Source: Bordetella parapertussis (GTDB lineage Bacteria; Pseudomonadota; Gammaproteobacteria; Burkholderiales; Burkholderiaceae_E). From it: a stretch of 33,107 nucleotides of DNA. Position numbers and translations under genes: made by a program. Position 1 is the first letter of the stretch; each line of letters begins with the position of its first letter. The notes beneath the pieces were generated by a model. The model was given only the letters and a program-made list of their open reading frames with translations, was not told the DNA's origin and searched no databases. The stretch lies in contig CAMCXH010000014.1 of NCBI GenBank assembly GCA_945883285.1, positions 1-33,107 of the forward strand, given 5' to 3'. Shown piece after piece: positions 7,848-16,188 of this stretch.

Positions 7848-10196
7848 TCAGTCCGGCTCCCCACCCAACTTGCCGGAGATATCGCCCAGAACCAGATTCG
7901 CCGCGTGATACCCAGAACGCTGCAACCTCATGATCGAAGCCAGCGAAAAATCGTAGTCGCGCGAGGCCGGCTCACCATGCGCATCGCGGCGCACGATCCG
8001 CATGATCTTCTGGTCATGGTCTTCGCCCATAAGCTGAATGTAGCTCGGTCGCTGACGCAATTGCGAGGCGACCGTCGGGTCGACATGACTCAGTGATTCA
8101 TCGACCAGCTTGCGGTAGTCGCTCACCAGTTGGCGGTGATGTGAGTCTCGTCGGTAACGCTCGGCATAGACGATCTCATCGCGCCGCGCAATGACCTCAA
8201 GCAGGCTGGTGGGCAGGGGTTTGCGATGCGGAAACAGATCGACGATGTAGATCTGTTTGCCGTAAGCGCCGCACCGATCGATGACCTGATCCAACGGCGA
8301 ATTGCTCACGATGCCGCCGTCCCAATAGTGCCTGCCATCGATGGTGGTCCAGGGCAAGGCGAGCGGCAAGCTGCCGCTGGCAATGATGTGCTCGGGGGTC
8401 AGGTCATCAACATAGCTGTCAAACACACGCAGGGCCGCGGTTTCGACATCCACGGCACTGATGAGCAGACGCACAGGACTCGATTTCAGGACATCGAAAT
8501 CGACATACCTCTGAAGCAGCGACTTCATCGGTGCTGCATCGTAGAGGTAGGTCCATTCGCTCGGCAATTCATTGAGAACCGAACGAGCGTTGAGCCAACG
8601 CGGCCTGAAAAATCCTGGCACGCCCAGGGTGAAGATTTCCCAGGAGGTCATCAGTTGCTGGGCACGCTTGTCGGGCAGCTCGGTGGTCAGCACCGCCAGT
8701 TCCTTCCAGAACGCCTTCAGTACTTTGGCGGATTTCCCGGGATGGCTGGCAATGATCGCTCCATTGAACGCACCGATCGACACGCCAGCGACGATGTCGG
8801 GGCAGATTCGGTTTTCCTCGAGCGCACGAACAACACCCCACTCGAACGCACCGAGCGCACCGCCCCCCTGAAGAATCAGTACGGTCTGGGCAGGCACTGA
8901 ACTGAGCTTAAAGCCGGGGAAGTTCAGATGAGGCAACCACTTGCCGATATGCGTTCGAAAGCGTATCAACGCCTGGAGGGCATGCGTTTCCTGGGCAGGG
9001 CGGCCGGTCGTGAAGACCGCGCGAAGCACGCCCTGCCTCAGATAAAGCAGCGCACTCGAATGGGTCTTGAGCGATCCGATCTCGCTGGTCTCGTCGGTCT
9101 CGATCGGCAGACCGAAAAACTGATAACTCGCGTCGAAGAGCTCGCCAAAGAAGTAGGACACCTCGTCGTAGCGAAGCCTGTGACCGAGCATGTTCTTTGC
9201 CGCAATCCTCCCCTGTTTGGCCGCGTTATCCCAGTGCTCCATGCGGCGGCGAACATTGAAGACCACATCCCTGAAATTTGCGACGTCGCCTGCCGCATAG
9301 ACTTCGGCATGATTGCTGCACAGAAATTCATCGACGATCACGCCGTCATCGACCGCGATTCCACTGCCTCGCAAGAAGTCGATCTCGGGCGTAACGCCGA
9401 TGCCGACCGCCACGAAATCGCAAGACAACTTGAGCCCGCCGGCGGTGACCACCCCTGACACGCGAGGATGCATCGCTGATTCAGTCCGGACCCGGCGGCC
9501 TCGCTTTGCGAGCGGATCAGCGCCGCTCGATGCAAAGCTGACAGCCTCATCGAAATGAACCTTGACGCCACGTTTTTGATAGATATCGAAGAAATAGTCG
9601 CTGACTCGCGAGTCATGCAAAGTATCGAAAACTCGGCTCTCGCGAACCAGCAGCGTGACATCGACCCCCGCTTGCCGAAGGCTTGCGGCCAGTTCCATCC
9701 CGATAAAGCTCGCACCGATGACGACCGCACGCGATCCAGCGCGAATTTCCGCGCGCAGCGCCCGAGCATCTTCGACTGTACGAAGGTAATGAATGCCAGG
9801 CAGATCCGAGCCGGGCAGCTTCATGCGAATGACCTGCGTTCCAGTCGCAATCAGCATTCGGCCGTAGTGCCAGACAGCGCCTGTCTGCGTGGTCACGAGC
9901 TGACTGCGCGCATTGACGCGCACCACCCGCGTACCGAGTGCAATGTCAATGTGATGGCTGGGGTAGAAGTCAGCCGCCAGGACTGGCGCAGGGTCTCGGG
10001 CAGCGACCGTCTGACGCAAGATGTTTGCCAAGGCTGTGCGGTGGTAGGGCAGCGCGGGCTCGCCGCAGATCATCGTGATCGAGCCGCCCGCGCCTTCAAT
10101 ACGCAGGGTTTCAGCAGCACTGGCGCAGGCAACGCCGCCCCCCACGAGAAGGAAGTCGGCATGCTTTGGGTGGCTGGCTGGCTTGGCGATCGGCAC
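7848..10196 (-). CDS. Fusion protein: FAD/NAD-dependent oxidoreductase + patatin-like phospholipase
   Basis: A single 782-residue ORF with two enzymes. Residues 12-425 form a pyridine-nucleotide disulfide-oxidoreductase-type flavoprotein. It has an FAD-binding GGGVACASAA (19-28), PYHRTAL, an NAD-binding GASFIGME (161-168), VYAAGDVA (299-306) and an EHWDNAAKQGR segment like ferredoxin/rubredoxin reductases and AIFM3-type proteins, with a C-terminal reductase domain. Residues 438-782 form a patatin: oxyanion GGGALGAF (444-451), GVSIG with Ser473, and DGG with Asp626, followed by a long C-terminal extension as in patatins carrying DUF3734. All catalytic motifs look intact. The start is GTG at 10196, the first start after an in-frame TGA; the ribosome-binding site is poor. 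There is no signal peptide. It is divergent from the aldo/keto reductase gene. Known patatins hydrolyse acyl lipids; coupling to flavin redox is inferred. Confidence 0.9.
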   Translation of the reverse strand: MPIAKPASHPKHADFLLVGGGVACASAAETLRIEGAGGSITMICGEPALPYHRTALANILRQTVAARDPAPVLAADFYPSHHIDIALGTRVVRVNARSQLVTTQTGAVWHYGRMLIATGTQVIRMKLPGSDLPGIHYLRTVEDARALRAEIRAGSRAVVIGASFIGMELAASLRQAGVDVTLLVRESRVFDTLHDSRVSDYFFDIYQKRGVKVHFDEAVSFASSGADPLAKRGRRVRTESAMHPRVSGVVTAGGLKLSCDFVAVGIGVTPEIDFLRGSGIAVDDGVIVDEFLCSNHAEVYAAGDVANFRDVVFNVRRRMEHWDNAAKQGRIAAKNMLGHRLRYDEVSYFFGELFDASYQFFGLPIETDETSEIGSLKTHSSALLYLRQGVLRAVFTTGRPAQETHALQALIRFRTHIGKWLPHLNFPGFKLSSVPAQTVLILQGGGALGAFEWGVVRALEENRICPDIVAGVSIGAFNGAIIASHPGKSAKVLKAFWKELAVLTTELPDKRAQQLMTSWEIFTLGVPGFFRPRWLNARSVLNELPSEWTYLYDAAPMKSLLQRYVDFDVLKSSPVRLLISAVDVETAALRVFDSYVDDLTPEHIIASGSLPLALPWTTIDGRHYWDGGIVSNSPLDQVIDRCGAYGKQIYIVDLFPHRKPLPTSLLEVIARRDEIVYAERYRRDSHHRQLVSDYRKLVDESLSHVDPTVASQLRQRPSYIQLMGEDHDQKIMRIVRRDAHGEPASRDYDFSLASIMRLQRSGYHAANLVLGDISGKLGGEPD

Positions 10197-10411
10197 GATG
10201 GTCCATCACGGCGGGCGCCTGATGATCAGACGCGTTGCACCGACCGGCGCTGATCGCAATCAATATCGGGTTGATCAGCGGCCGTTCGATGATCTGCGAC
10301 AGGCACTCATCAACCGGGGGATAATCGTCGACCAGAGCGGCTTGTCAGTTGATGCGTGGCGGCCTCACGACTCAGGGATGACGCCAGGCCGCCATCAAAC
10401 AGGAGAAGACG

Positions 10412-11440
10412 ATGCAATATCGCCCACTGGGCCGCAGCGGGGTCCGGGTTTCGGCCCTGTGTCTTGGCACGATGATGTTCGGCGACCGGACAAGCGAAGC
10501 CGAGTCAAACGAGATTGTTGCTGCCAGCCGTGATGCCGGCATCAACTTCATTGATACCGCAGACGTCTATTCAAAAGGGGAATCGGAGCGCATTACCGGA
10601 CGGGCGATCAACGCCGATCGCAACCGCTGGGTCGTCGCTACCAAGGTGGCCAATGCGATCGGATCGGATACCAATCGGCGAGGACTGTCTCGACGCTGGC
10701 TGTTCCAGGCGATCGACGAATCGCTTGAACGTCTGGGGCTGGACCATGTCGACATCTGGTACCTGCACCGCGAGGACCTCCAGACGCCACTGTCGGAAAC
10801 CATCGGCGCGGTGGCAGACATCGTGCGGGCAGGCAAGGTGCGTTATCTCGGTGTCTCAAACCATCGTGCCTGGCGAGTTGCCGAGATCGTTCACCTTTGC
10901 CGCGAAGCCGGTCTGGCCCCCCCCGCAGTCTGTCAGCCCTACTACAACGCTTTCAATCGGATGCCCGAGGTTGAACTGCTGCCCGCCTGCGCGCATTACG
11001 GCATCGGCGTCGCGTCCTACTCGCCGGTGGCCCGCGGCGTACTCGCGGGCAAGTACCGACCCGGCGAAGCCCCCCCCCAGGACTCACGCGCCGCGCGCAA
11101 CGATCGCCGGCTGATGCAGACCGAGTGGCGCGACGAATCGCTGGTACTGGCCCAGCGGGTCGCGGTTCATGCGGCAGCGCGTGGTGTGACTGCATCGCAA
11201 TTTGCGGTTAACTGGGTCCTTCATAACCGCCTGATCAGCTCAAGCATCGTCGGCCCGAGGACGATCTCGCAAATGAAGGAATATCTCGGTGCCCTCGACC
11301 ACCGTTTCGGCACCGAGGATGAGGCGCTGATTGCGTCGATGGTGGCTCCGGGCCATCCCTCCACCCCAGGCTACAACGATCCGGCCTATCCGATCGAGGG
11401 CAGGCTGGTGGCGGAGAATCAGAATTCGCCCGAACGCTAG
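10412..11440 (+). CDS. Aldo/keto reductase
   Basis: A 342-residue NADPH-dependent TIM-barrel oxidoreductase. The opening [20 protein letters not shown] is typical of the family. The catalytic tetrad is complete: Asp48 and Tyr53 in [10 protein letters not shown], Lys78 in VATKVA and His119 in WYLHRED. The cofactor-binding end [10 protein letters not shown] is present. It reduces aldehydes or ketones; the closest style is the YghZ/potassium-channel beta-subunit-like group. The ATG has an AGGAGAAG ribosome-binding sequence (10401-10408). It runs in the same direction as serC, which starts 46 nt after its stop, so co-transcription is possible but no functional link is evident. Confidence 0.92.
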   Translation: MQYRPLGRSGVRVSALCLGTMMFGDRTSEAESNEIVAASRDAGINFIDTADVYSKGESERITGRAINADRNRWVVATKVANAIGSDTNRRGLSRRWLFQAIDESLERLGLDHVDIWYLHREDLQTPLSETIGAVADIVRAGKVRYLGVSNHRAWRVAEIVHLCREAGLAPPAVCQPYYNAFNRMPEVELLPACAHYGIGVASYSPVARGVLAGKYRPGEAPPQDSRAARNDRRLMQTEWRDESLVLAQRVAVHAAARGVTASQFAVNWVLHNRLISSSIVGPRTISQMKEYLGALDHRFGTEDEALIASMVAPGHPSTPGYNDPAYPIEGRLVAENQNSPER

Positions 11441-11486
11441 AATTCAACAACTACTTCCACAACGCCAATCAACACAAGAGGCATCG

Positions 11487-12614
11487 ATGCGACCCTCGGT
11501 CAAGCCCACCATCCCCAATTTTTCGTCCGGTCCGTGCGCCAAGCGTCCGGGCTATGACGTCAGCGCCCTCAAGCTCGACACGCTCGGCCGATCGCACCGG
11601 TCGTCGGTTGGTAAGAAGGCGCTGGCGCTTGCCTGCACTGAAACCGCCCGACTGCTCGGGCTGCCGGATGGCTATCGGGTGGCGGTGGTGCCCGGCTCGG
11701 ATACCGGCGCGATCGAAATGGCCATGTGGTCGCTGCTCGGCCCCCGCGGTGTCGACGTGCTGGAGTGGGAGTCGTTCAGCGCGGGATGGGTTACTGACAT
11801 CGTGAAGCAGCTCAAGCTGCCGCAAGTCAAAGTGATCAAGTCCGAGTACGGCGATCTGCCCGACCTCTCGAGCGTCGACTTCAATAATGACGTGGTCTTC
11901 GTCTGGAACGGGACGACCTCCGGCGTGCGGGTTCCAGACGGCGACTGGATTGCTGCCGATCGTGGCGGCCTCACGCTGTGCGATGCAACCTCGGCGGTCT
12001 TCGCAATGGACATGCCCTGGGACAAGCTCGATGTCGTCACCTACTCATGGCAGAAGGTGCTGGGCGGCGAAGGTGGTCACGGGATGCTGATCCTCAGTCC
12101 TCGAGCAGTCGAAAGGCTGGAGAGCTACAGCCCGCCATGGCCAATGCCCAAGGTCTTTCGCATGAAATCGGGTGGCAAGATCACCGAGGGGCTTTTCAAG
12201 GGCGAAACCATCAATACGCCCTCGATGCTGTGCGTCGCCGATTATCTGGATGCGCTGCAATGGGTCGACAGCCTTGGCGGCGTGAAGGCCACGATAGCCC
12301 GCAGTGAGGCGAATCTGAAGGTGATCACCGATTTCGTTGTGGCGAACGACTGGATCTCGTTTCTGGCGAAAGATCCGGCAACGCGCTCGAACACCAGCGT
12401 GTGCCTGAGCCTCGCGCTGCCGGCGGACAAGGTGAGCGCCATGGTCAAACTGCTTGATACCGAGGGCGTGGCCTTTGACATCGGCGCCTACAAGGATGCG
12501 CCTGCAGGGCTGCGGATCTGGTGTGGTGCGACCGTTGAGACATCCGACCTCGAGGCCCTCATGCCTTGGCTGACCTGGGCTTATCTGCAGGTCAAACATT
12601 CAGCTTCAGCCTGA
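11487..12614 (+). CDS. serC: Phosphoserine aminotransferase (TIGR01365-like type)
   Basis: A 375-residue PLP-dependent class V aminotransferase that converts 3-phosphohydroxypyruvate and glutamate to phosphoserine and 2-oxoglutarate. The ATG at 11487 is chosen over an upstream in-frame start at 11331 because the family opens with [17 protein letters not shown] and an AAGAGG ribosome-binding sequence lies 5 nt upstream. Motifs: [11 protein letters not shown] substrate loop, Asp166 in LCDATSA for the PLP pyridine nitrogen, and the PLP Lys190 in [12 protein letters not shown]. The sequence matches the phosphoserine aminotransferase type common in Alphaproteobacteria and methanogens, not the E. 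coli type. The next gene, serA, starts 8 nt after its stop, giving the first two steps of serine synthesis in one unit. Confidence 0.92.
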   Translation: MRPSVKPTIPNFSSGPCAKRPGYDVSALKLDTLGRSHRSSVGKKALALACTETARLLGLPDGYRVAVVPGSDTGAIEMAMWSLLGPRGVDVLEWESFSAGWVTDIVKQLKLPQVKVIKSEYGDLPDLSSVDFNNDVVFVWNGTTSGVRVPDGDWIAADRGGLTLCDATSAVFAMDMPWDKLDVVTYSWQKVLGGEGGHGMLILSPRAVERLESYSPPWPMPKVFRMKSGGKITEGLFKGETINTPSMLCVADYLDALQWVDSLGGVKATIARSEANLKVITDFVVANDWISFLAKDPATRSNTSVCLSLALPADKVSAMVKLLDTEGVAFDIGAYKDAPAGLRIWCGATVETSDLEALMPWLTWAYLQVKHSASA

Positions 12615-12622
12615 GCGACGCA

Positions 12623-13822
12623 ATGCACAAGGTTCGAACTTACAACAAGATCGCGGTCAAAGGCCTGAACTGCTTCGATCGGCAGACCTATGAGGTGGGC
12701 AGCGACATCGGCCATCCCGAGGCGTTTCTGATTCGCAGCCAGAAACTTCAGGACGTCGCCTTTCCCGACACGCTGCTGGCTATCGCGCGTGCCGGGGCCG
12801 GTGTCAACAACGTACCGGTTCCCCAGTGCAGCGCAGCCGGGATCGTGGTCTTCAATACACCCGGCGCAAACGCCAATGCAGTCAAAGAGCTGGTCGTCGC
12901 TGGCATGCTGCTGTCTGCGCGCGGCATCCTGCCTGGCATTGACTATGTCAACAGCCTCGGGGCCATCACCGATACCGCCGAGATGTCGAGCCTCCTCGAA
13001 AAGGAAAAGGCCCGTTTCGCCGGCATTGAGCTGCGGGGCAAGACCCTGGGCATCGTCGGACTTGGCGCCATCGGGTCGATGGTGGCCGACGTAGCGCTGG
13101 CCTTTGACATGAAGGTCATGGGTTTCGACCCGGCCCTGTCGGTCGACGCGGCATGGCGGCTGTCCAATGCCGTGACCCGGATGGAAAACCTGCAGGCGCT
13201 GCTGGCGCGAGCCGACTTCATCTCGCTGCATGTGCCGGCCATCGAGGCGACCCACCATCTGATCAACGATGATGCGCTCAAGCTGGTCAAGCCAGGCACG
13301 GTGATCCTGAATTTCGCTCGTGAAACCATCGTTGATGCCGCCGCAATCAAGCGAAGCCTCGATGCCGGCAAGCTGGGCCGCTATGTCTGCGATTTTCCCG
13401 AGCCTTTGCTGCTGAACCATCCAAAGGTGATCGCGATGCCTCACATCGGGGCCAGCACCGAGGAATCTGAAGAAAACTGCGCGGTCATGGCCGCCAACCA
13501 GATCATCGACTATCTCGAGAACGGCAATGTCACGAACTCGGTGAACTTTCCCGCAGTTCGGCTTGAGCGCGCTCCGGGTGCCACTCGCATCACGGTGCTC
13601 AACGACAATGTGTCGGGTGTGCTTGGGCAGGTGTTGTCTGTGCTTGCCGAAAATCGCATCAACGTCATCGACATGGTCAACAAAAGCCGTGGCGACCTGG
13701 GCATCAACATCATCGATGCCGAAAGCAGCCTCACCGATTCGGCGGTTGCGGCCATCAGGGCGGTGCCGCATGTGATTCGCGTGAGGGTCTTGCCGCCCGC
13801 TTCAGCGGCAGCGCCCGCCTGA
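12623..13822 (+). CDS. serA: D-3-phosphoglycerate dehydrogenase with ACT domain
   Basis: A 399-residue NAD-dependent dehydrogenase that oxidises 3-phosphoglycerate to 3-phosphohydroxypyruvate, the step before SerC. The substrate-binding region opens with RAGAGVNNVP. The Rossmann motif is GLGAIG (146-151). The catalytic set is Arg233 (NFARE), Glu260 (DFPEP) and His274 (MPHIGAST). A C-terminal ACT domain (about 322-390, ITVLNDNVSGVLGQVLSVL) is expected to bind serine as feedback inhibitor. The start at 12623 gives the normal N-terminus; an in-frame start at 12566 lies inside serC and would add 19 unlikely residues. The ribosome-binding site is weak, so coupling to serC translation is likely. 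Confidence 0.95.
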   Translation: MHKVRTYNKIAVKGLNCFDRQTYEVGSDIGHPEAFLIRSQKLQDVAFPDTLLAIARAGAGVNNVPVPQCSAAGIVVFNTPGANANAVKELVVAGMLLSARGILPGIDYVNSLGAITDTAEMSSLLEKEKARFAGIELRGKTLGIVGLGAIGSMVADVALAFDMKVMGFDPALSVDAAWRLSNAVTRMENLQALLARADFISLHVPAIEATHHLINDDALKLVKPGTVILNFARETIVDAAAIKRSLDAGKLGRYVCDFPEPLLLNHPKVIAMPHIGASTEESEENCAVMAANQIIDYLENGNVTNSVNFPAVRLERAPGATRITVLNDNVSGVLGQVLSVLAENRINVIDMVNKSRGDLGINIIDAESSLTDSAVAAIRAVPHVIRVRVLPPASAAAPA

Positions 13823-14069
13823 CTGCCGTGACATCGCCGCGCAGCTTGATCAGATTCGCACTGTCGAGGGCAGCTTCGGGCCGGTAGCTTGCGCTCGTCA
13901 GAATCGACTCGCTTCCTGGACCAGTCGCTTGCAGACGGGCATGATCGACTGAAACACAGGGAGACAGGGTCTTGTCGATCGCCATTGCACTCAGGCGTCA
14001 TCCGCGTTTCGCCGTCGATTCGTCCGAGTGCGCGCACGGCGCAACGCCTGTCGAAAGATCCGACGCGCG
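13823..14069. other. Intergenic region between serA and the MFS gene
   Basis: About 250 bases with no convincing gene. A minus-strand ORF (13755-13985, 76 codons) overlaps the end of serA, has no ribosome-binding site and matches nothing I recognise. No terminator hairpin with a T-run is seen after serA. The promoter of the MFS gene, if it has its own, should be here. Confidence 0.4.
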
Positions 14070-15326
14070 ATGAGCTCAATCGCTGCGCTGGCGCCCTTTC
14101 GCACCCGAAGCTTCCGCTTCCAGTGGCCAGCCGATCTGTGCACCGCCTCGGCAATGGAGATGGAAACCCTGATTCTGGGTTGGTATGTCCTGGTTGAAAG
14201 CGGATCAGTCACTCTGCTCACGATCTTCGGAGCACTGCAGTTCGTCGGCACCTTGCTGTCACCGCTGATCGGTGTGATCGGCGATCGGCTGGGCGCGAGC
14301 AAGGTGCTGTGCGCGATGCGCTTTTGCTATGCCATCTTTGCAGCGGTCATTCTCTTTCTGGCAAGCACCGAACAACTCAGCCCGATCGCGGTGCTGGTCA
14401 TCGCTGCCCTGTCAGGACTGATTCGGCCGACCGATATCGGCCTGCGCAGTGCACTGGTCGGCGCGACCGTACCCCCCTCCCATCTGGTTGCCGCCATGGG
14501 CATCTCGCGCACGACCATGGACTCGGCCAAGATCGGTGGTGCGCTGCTCGGCACAGGATTCATGGCGATTTTCGGTATGGCGCCGGCTTACATGGTGATT
14601 ACCGGCATCTATCTCGCCGGCGCACTGCTGACGCTGTTCACAGACGGCAAGCCGATCGCCGGCCCGGCAAGCGCCGTCGGGATCAATGCTGCCCCCAAAG
14701 CCTCGCCATGGCTCGACCTGAAGGAAGGCATCGCCTACATCTGGCGCACACCAAGAGTGCTGGCCTCGATGAGCGTCGCCGCGCTGGTCAATCTGACGGC
14801 CTATCCGCTGACCCTCGGTCTGATGCCCTACATCGCACGCAATGTCTTTCATCTGGACCAGCAGGGCCTGGGCCAATTGGTCGCCAGCTTTTCACTCGGC
14901 GCCCTGATCGGGTCAATCGCGATCAGCGTGCTGGGCCCCTATTTGCGCCCGGCCCGCACGATGGTGGCGTCCTGCGCGGTCTGGTTCATCTTTCTGCTGG
15001 GATTTGCAATGTCGAGCGATGTGCACGTGGCGATGGGTCTGCTGCTGTGTGCCGGCATCATGCAAAGCCTCAGCATGCTGACGCTCACCGTTATTTTGCT
15101 GCGCACATCAGATCAGCGTTTCAGAAGCCGGATCATGGGCGTGAGGATGCTGGCGATCTATCCCTTGCCGCTCGGACTGCTGATTGCCGGCGCGCTGATC
15201 CCCAGGATCGGCTACCAGGAGACGGCGATCAGCATGGTGGTCTGCGGACTGCTGCTCACGCTTGCACTGGCGATCACCTGGCGTCGGGACATCCTTCCGC
15301 GCGACGCACCCGGCAATGGCATGTAA
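14070..15326 (+). CDS. MFS transporter (EntS/MFS_3-like)
   Basis: A major facilitator superfamily transporter with about twelve hydrophobic segments, 418 residues from the ATG at 14070. An in-frame ATG at 14028 would add 14 Arg-rich residues (432 in all), and neither start has a good ribosome-binding site. The opening LAPFRTRSFRFQWPADL with an N-terminal membrane segment, the motif-A-like loop GVIGDRLGASKVL between helices 2 and 3, and the central cytoplasmic loop ASPWLDLKEGIAYIWRTPRV resemble the EntS/MFS_3 group of exporters. A charged residue lies in the first helix (AMEMETLILGWYV). Substrate not predictable; drug or siderophore-like export is typical for relatives. It converges on the HMA gene, with 46 bases between the stops. 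Confidence 0.87.
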   Translation: MSSIAALAPFRTRSFRFQWPADLCTASAMEMETLILGWYVLVESGSVTLLTIFGALQFVGTLLSPLIGVIGDRLGASKVLCAMRFCYAIFAAVILFLASTEQLSPIAVLVIAALSGLIRPTDIGLRSALVGATVPPSHLVAAMGISRTTMDSAKIGGALLGTGFMAIFGMAPAYMVITGIYLAGALLTLFTDGKPIAGPASAVGINAAPKASPWLDLKEGIAYIWRTPRVLASMSVAALVNLTAYPLTLGLMPYIARNVFHLDQQGLGQLVASFSLGALIGSIAISVLGPYLRPARTMVASCAVWFIFLLGFAMSSDVHVAMGLLLCAGIMQSLSMLTLTVILLRTSDQRFRSRIMGVRMLAIYPLPLGLLIAGALIPRIGYQETAISMVVCGLLLTLALAITWRRDILPRDAPGNGM

Positions 15327-15372
15327 ATCGACCCTGGGGAATTTTCGCTGCGCACCAAGATCGTCCCGCGGC

Positions 15373-15570
15373 TCAGGTCACGACGGTATATCCCTCTTCC
15401 CGAATCGCCTCGACCAGACGCTCACGGGGCACGGCCGAGTTGATCACCACCTTGCCGGAATCGAGCTCAACCGAGACCGCCGCCGCATTGTCGAGAAGCT
15501 GTACCGCATGGGTCACTGCCTTCACACAGTGACCGCAGGTCATGCCTTGCACCTTGAATTTTTGCTGCAT
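15373..15570 (-). CDS. Heavy-metal-associated domain protein, copper-chaperone-like
   Basis: A 65-residue single HMA domain. The metal-binding loop GMTCGHC sits at residues 9-15, with the two Cys ready to bind Cu(I). The fold pattern (beta-alpha-beta-beta-alpha-beta) ends with EAIREEGYTVV, as in CopZ-type chaperones. A strong AAGGAG ribosome-binding sequence lies 8 nt before the ATG at 15570. It would carry copper in the cytoplasm to a P-type ATPase or regulator, but neither is encoded in this window, so the partner lies elsewhere. It is divergent from the VOC gene. Confidence 0.93.
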   Translation of the reverse strand: MQQKFKVQGMTCGHCVKAVTHAVQLLDNAAAVSVELDSGKVVINSAVPRERLVEAIREEGYTVVT

Positions 15571-15744
15571 GGATTCACTCCTTCACGTCGGTTTCAACCA
15601 TGATGCCTGTTGATATCACAGTTGCGATGTGGGAGAGGTGCGCGCCTGTCAAGCGAAGCGAAGCGAACGGTGCACACACGACCATCGGTTAACATCCCCT
15701 GAGCCCGCTGCATTCGAAGCAGGGCCAACAACAAGGAGATAAGC
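15571..15744. promoter_or_regulatory. Divergent intergenic region (HMA gene / VOC gene) with a short AAGCG tandem repeat
   Basis: This 174-base gap lies between divergent genes and must hold both promoters. It contains three tandem AAGCG units at 15651-15665. Both ends carry strong ribosome-binding sites: AAGGAG before 15570 on the minus strand, and AAGGAG at 15733-15738 before the VOC start. I cannot point to a MerR-type copper operator or a clear -35/-10 pair. Confidence 0.45.
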
Positions 15745-16128
15745 ATGTTCAGTCACGTGATGGTCGGCGTAAACGATCTCGAGGTTTCAAAGAAGTTTTA
15801 CGACGCCCTTCTCGGCACGATCGGCATCGGCCCCGGCGTCGCCAACAACAATCGCTATTTCTACCGCAGCCCCGCTGGCACTTTCGCAATCACCACGCCG
15901 ATCAACGGCCAGGCCGCGACCTTCGGCAACGGCAGCACGCTCGGATTCCTGCTCGAGTCACCCGAACAAGGCGCTGCCTTTCATGCAGCCGGAATCGCCA
16001 ACGGCGGCACGACCTGCGAAGACCCTCCCGGCTTTCGTGAAGGCCCGGCAGGCAAGCTCTATCTGGCCTACCTGCGCGACCCGGACGGCAACAAGCTTTG
16101 CGGCCTGCATCGCCCGCCCAAGAAGTAA
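15745..16128 (+). CDS. VOC family (glyoxalase/bleomycin-resistance-like) protein
   Basis: A 127-residue single-module vicinal oxygen chelate protein. It opens with MFSHVMVGVNDLEVSKKFYDALL and ends with YLRDPDGNKL, both classic for the fold. His4 could be one metal ligand. The Glu that usually follows DPDGNK in metal-binding members is not there (NKLCGLH), so metal binding is doubtful. Ribosome-binding site AAGGAG lies 6 nt before the ATG. Proteins of this type include glyoxalase-like, dehalogenase-like and antibiotic-binding members, so the activity cannot be stated. The alcohol dehydrogenase gene follows after 60 nt on the same strand. Confidence 0.88.
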   Translation: MFSHVMVGVNDLEVSKKFYDALLGTIGIGPGVANNNRYFYRSPAGTFAITTPINGQAATFGNGSTLGFLLESPEQGAAFHAAGIANGGTTCEDPPGFREGPAGKLYLAYLRDPDGNKLCGLHRPPKK

Positions 16129-16188
16129 GGCTCCCCACCCTCAACCCGCGTGGGTCGACCCGCGCGCCAGACTGAAGGACAAGCCATC

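Noticed and set aside
12581-13771. A 396-codon minus-strand ORF
   Set aside because: Exact antisense of serA; His/Arg/Asp-rich and without motifs.
13755-13985. A 76-codon minus-strand ORF after serA
   Set aside because: Overlaps serA by about 68 bases, lacks a ribosome-binding site, and matches nothing recognised.
14309-15532. A 407-codon plus-strand ORF
   Set aside because: Alternative frame of the MFS gene running on into the HMA region; Arg/His-rich, no membrane character.
15651-15665. Three AAGCG units as a possible iteron or operator
   Set aside because: Only three 5-bp copies, with no accompanying origin features or known regulator; kept as a note in the intergenic entry only.
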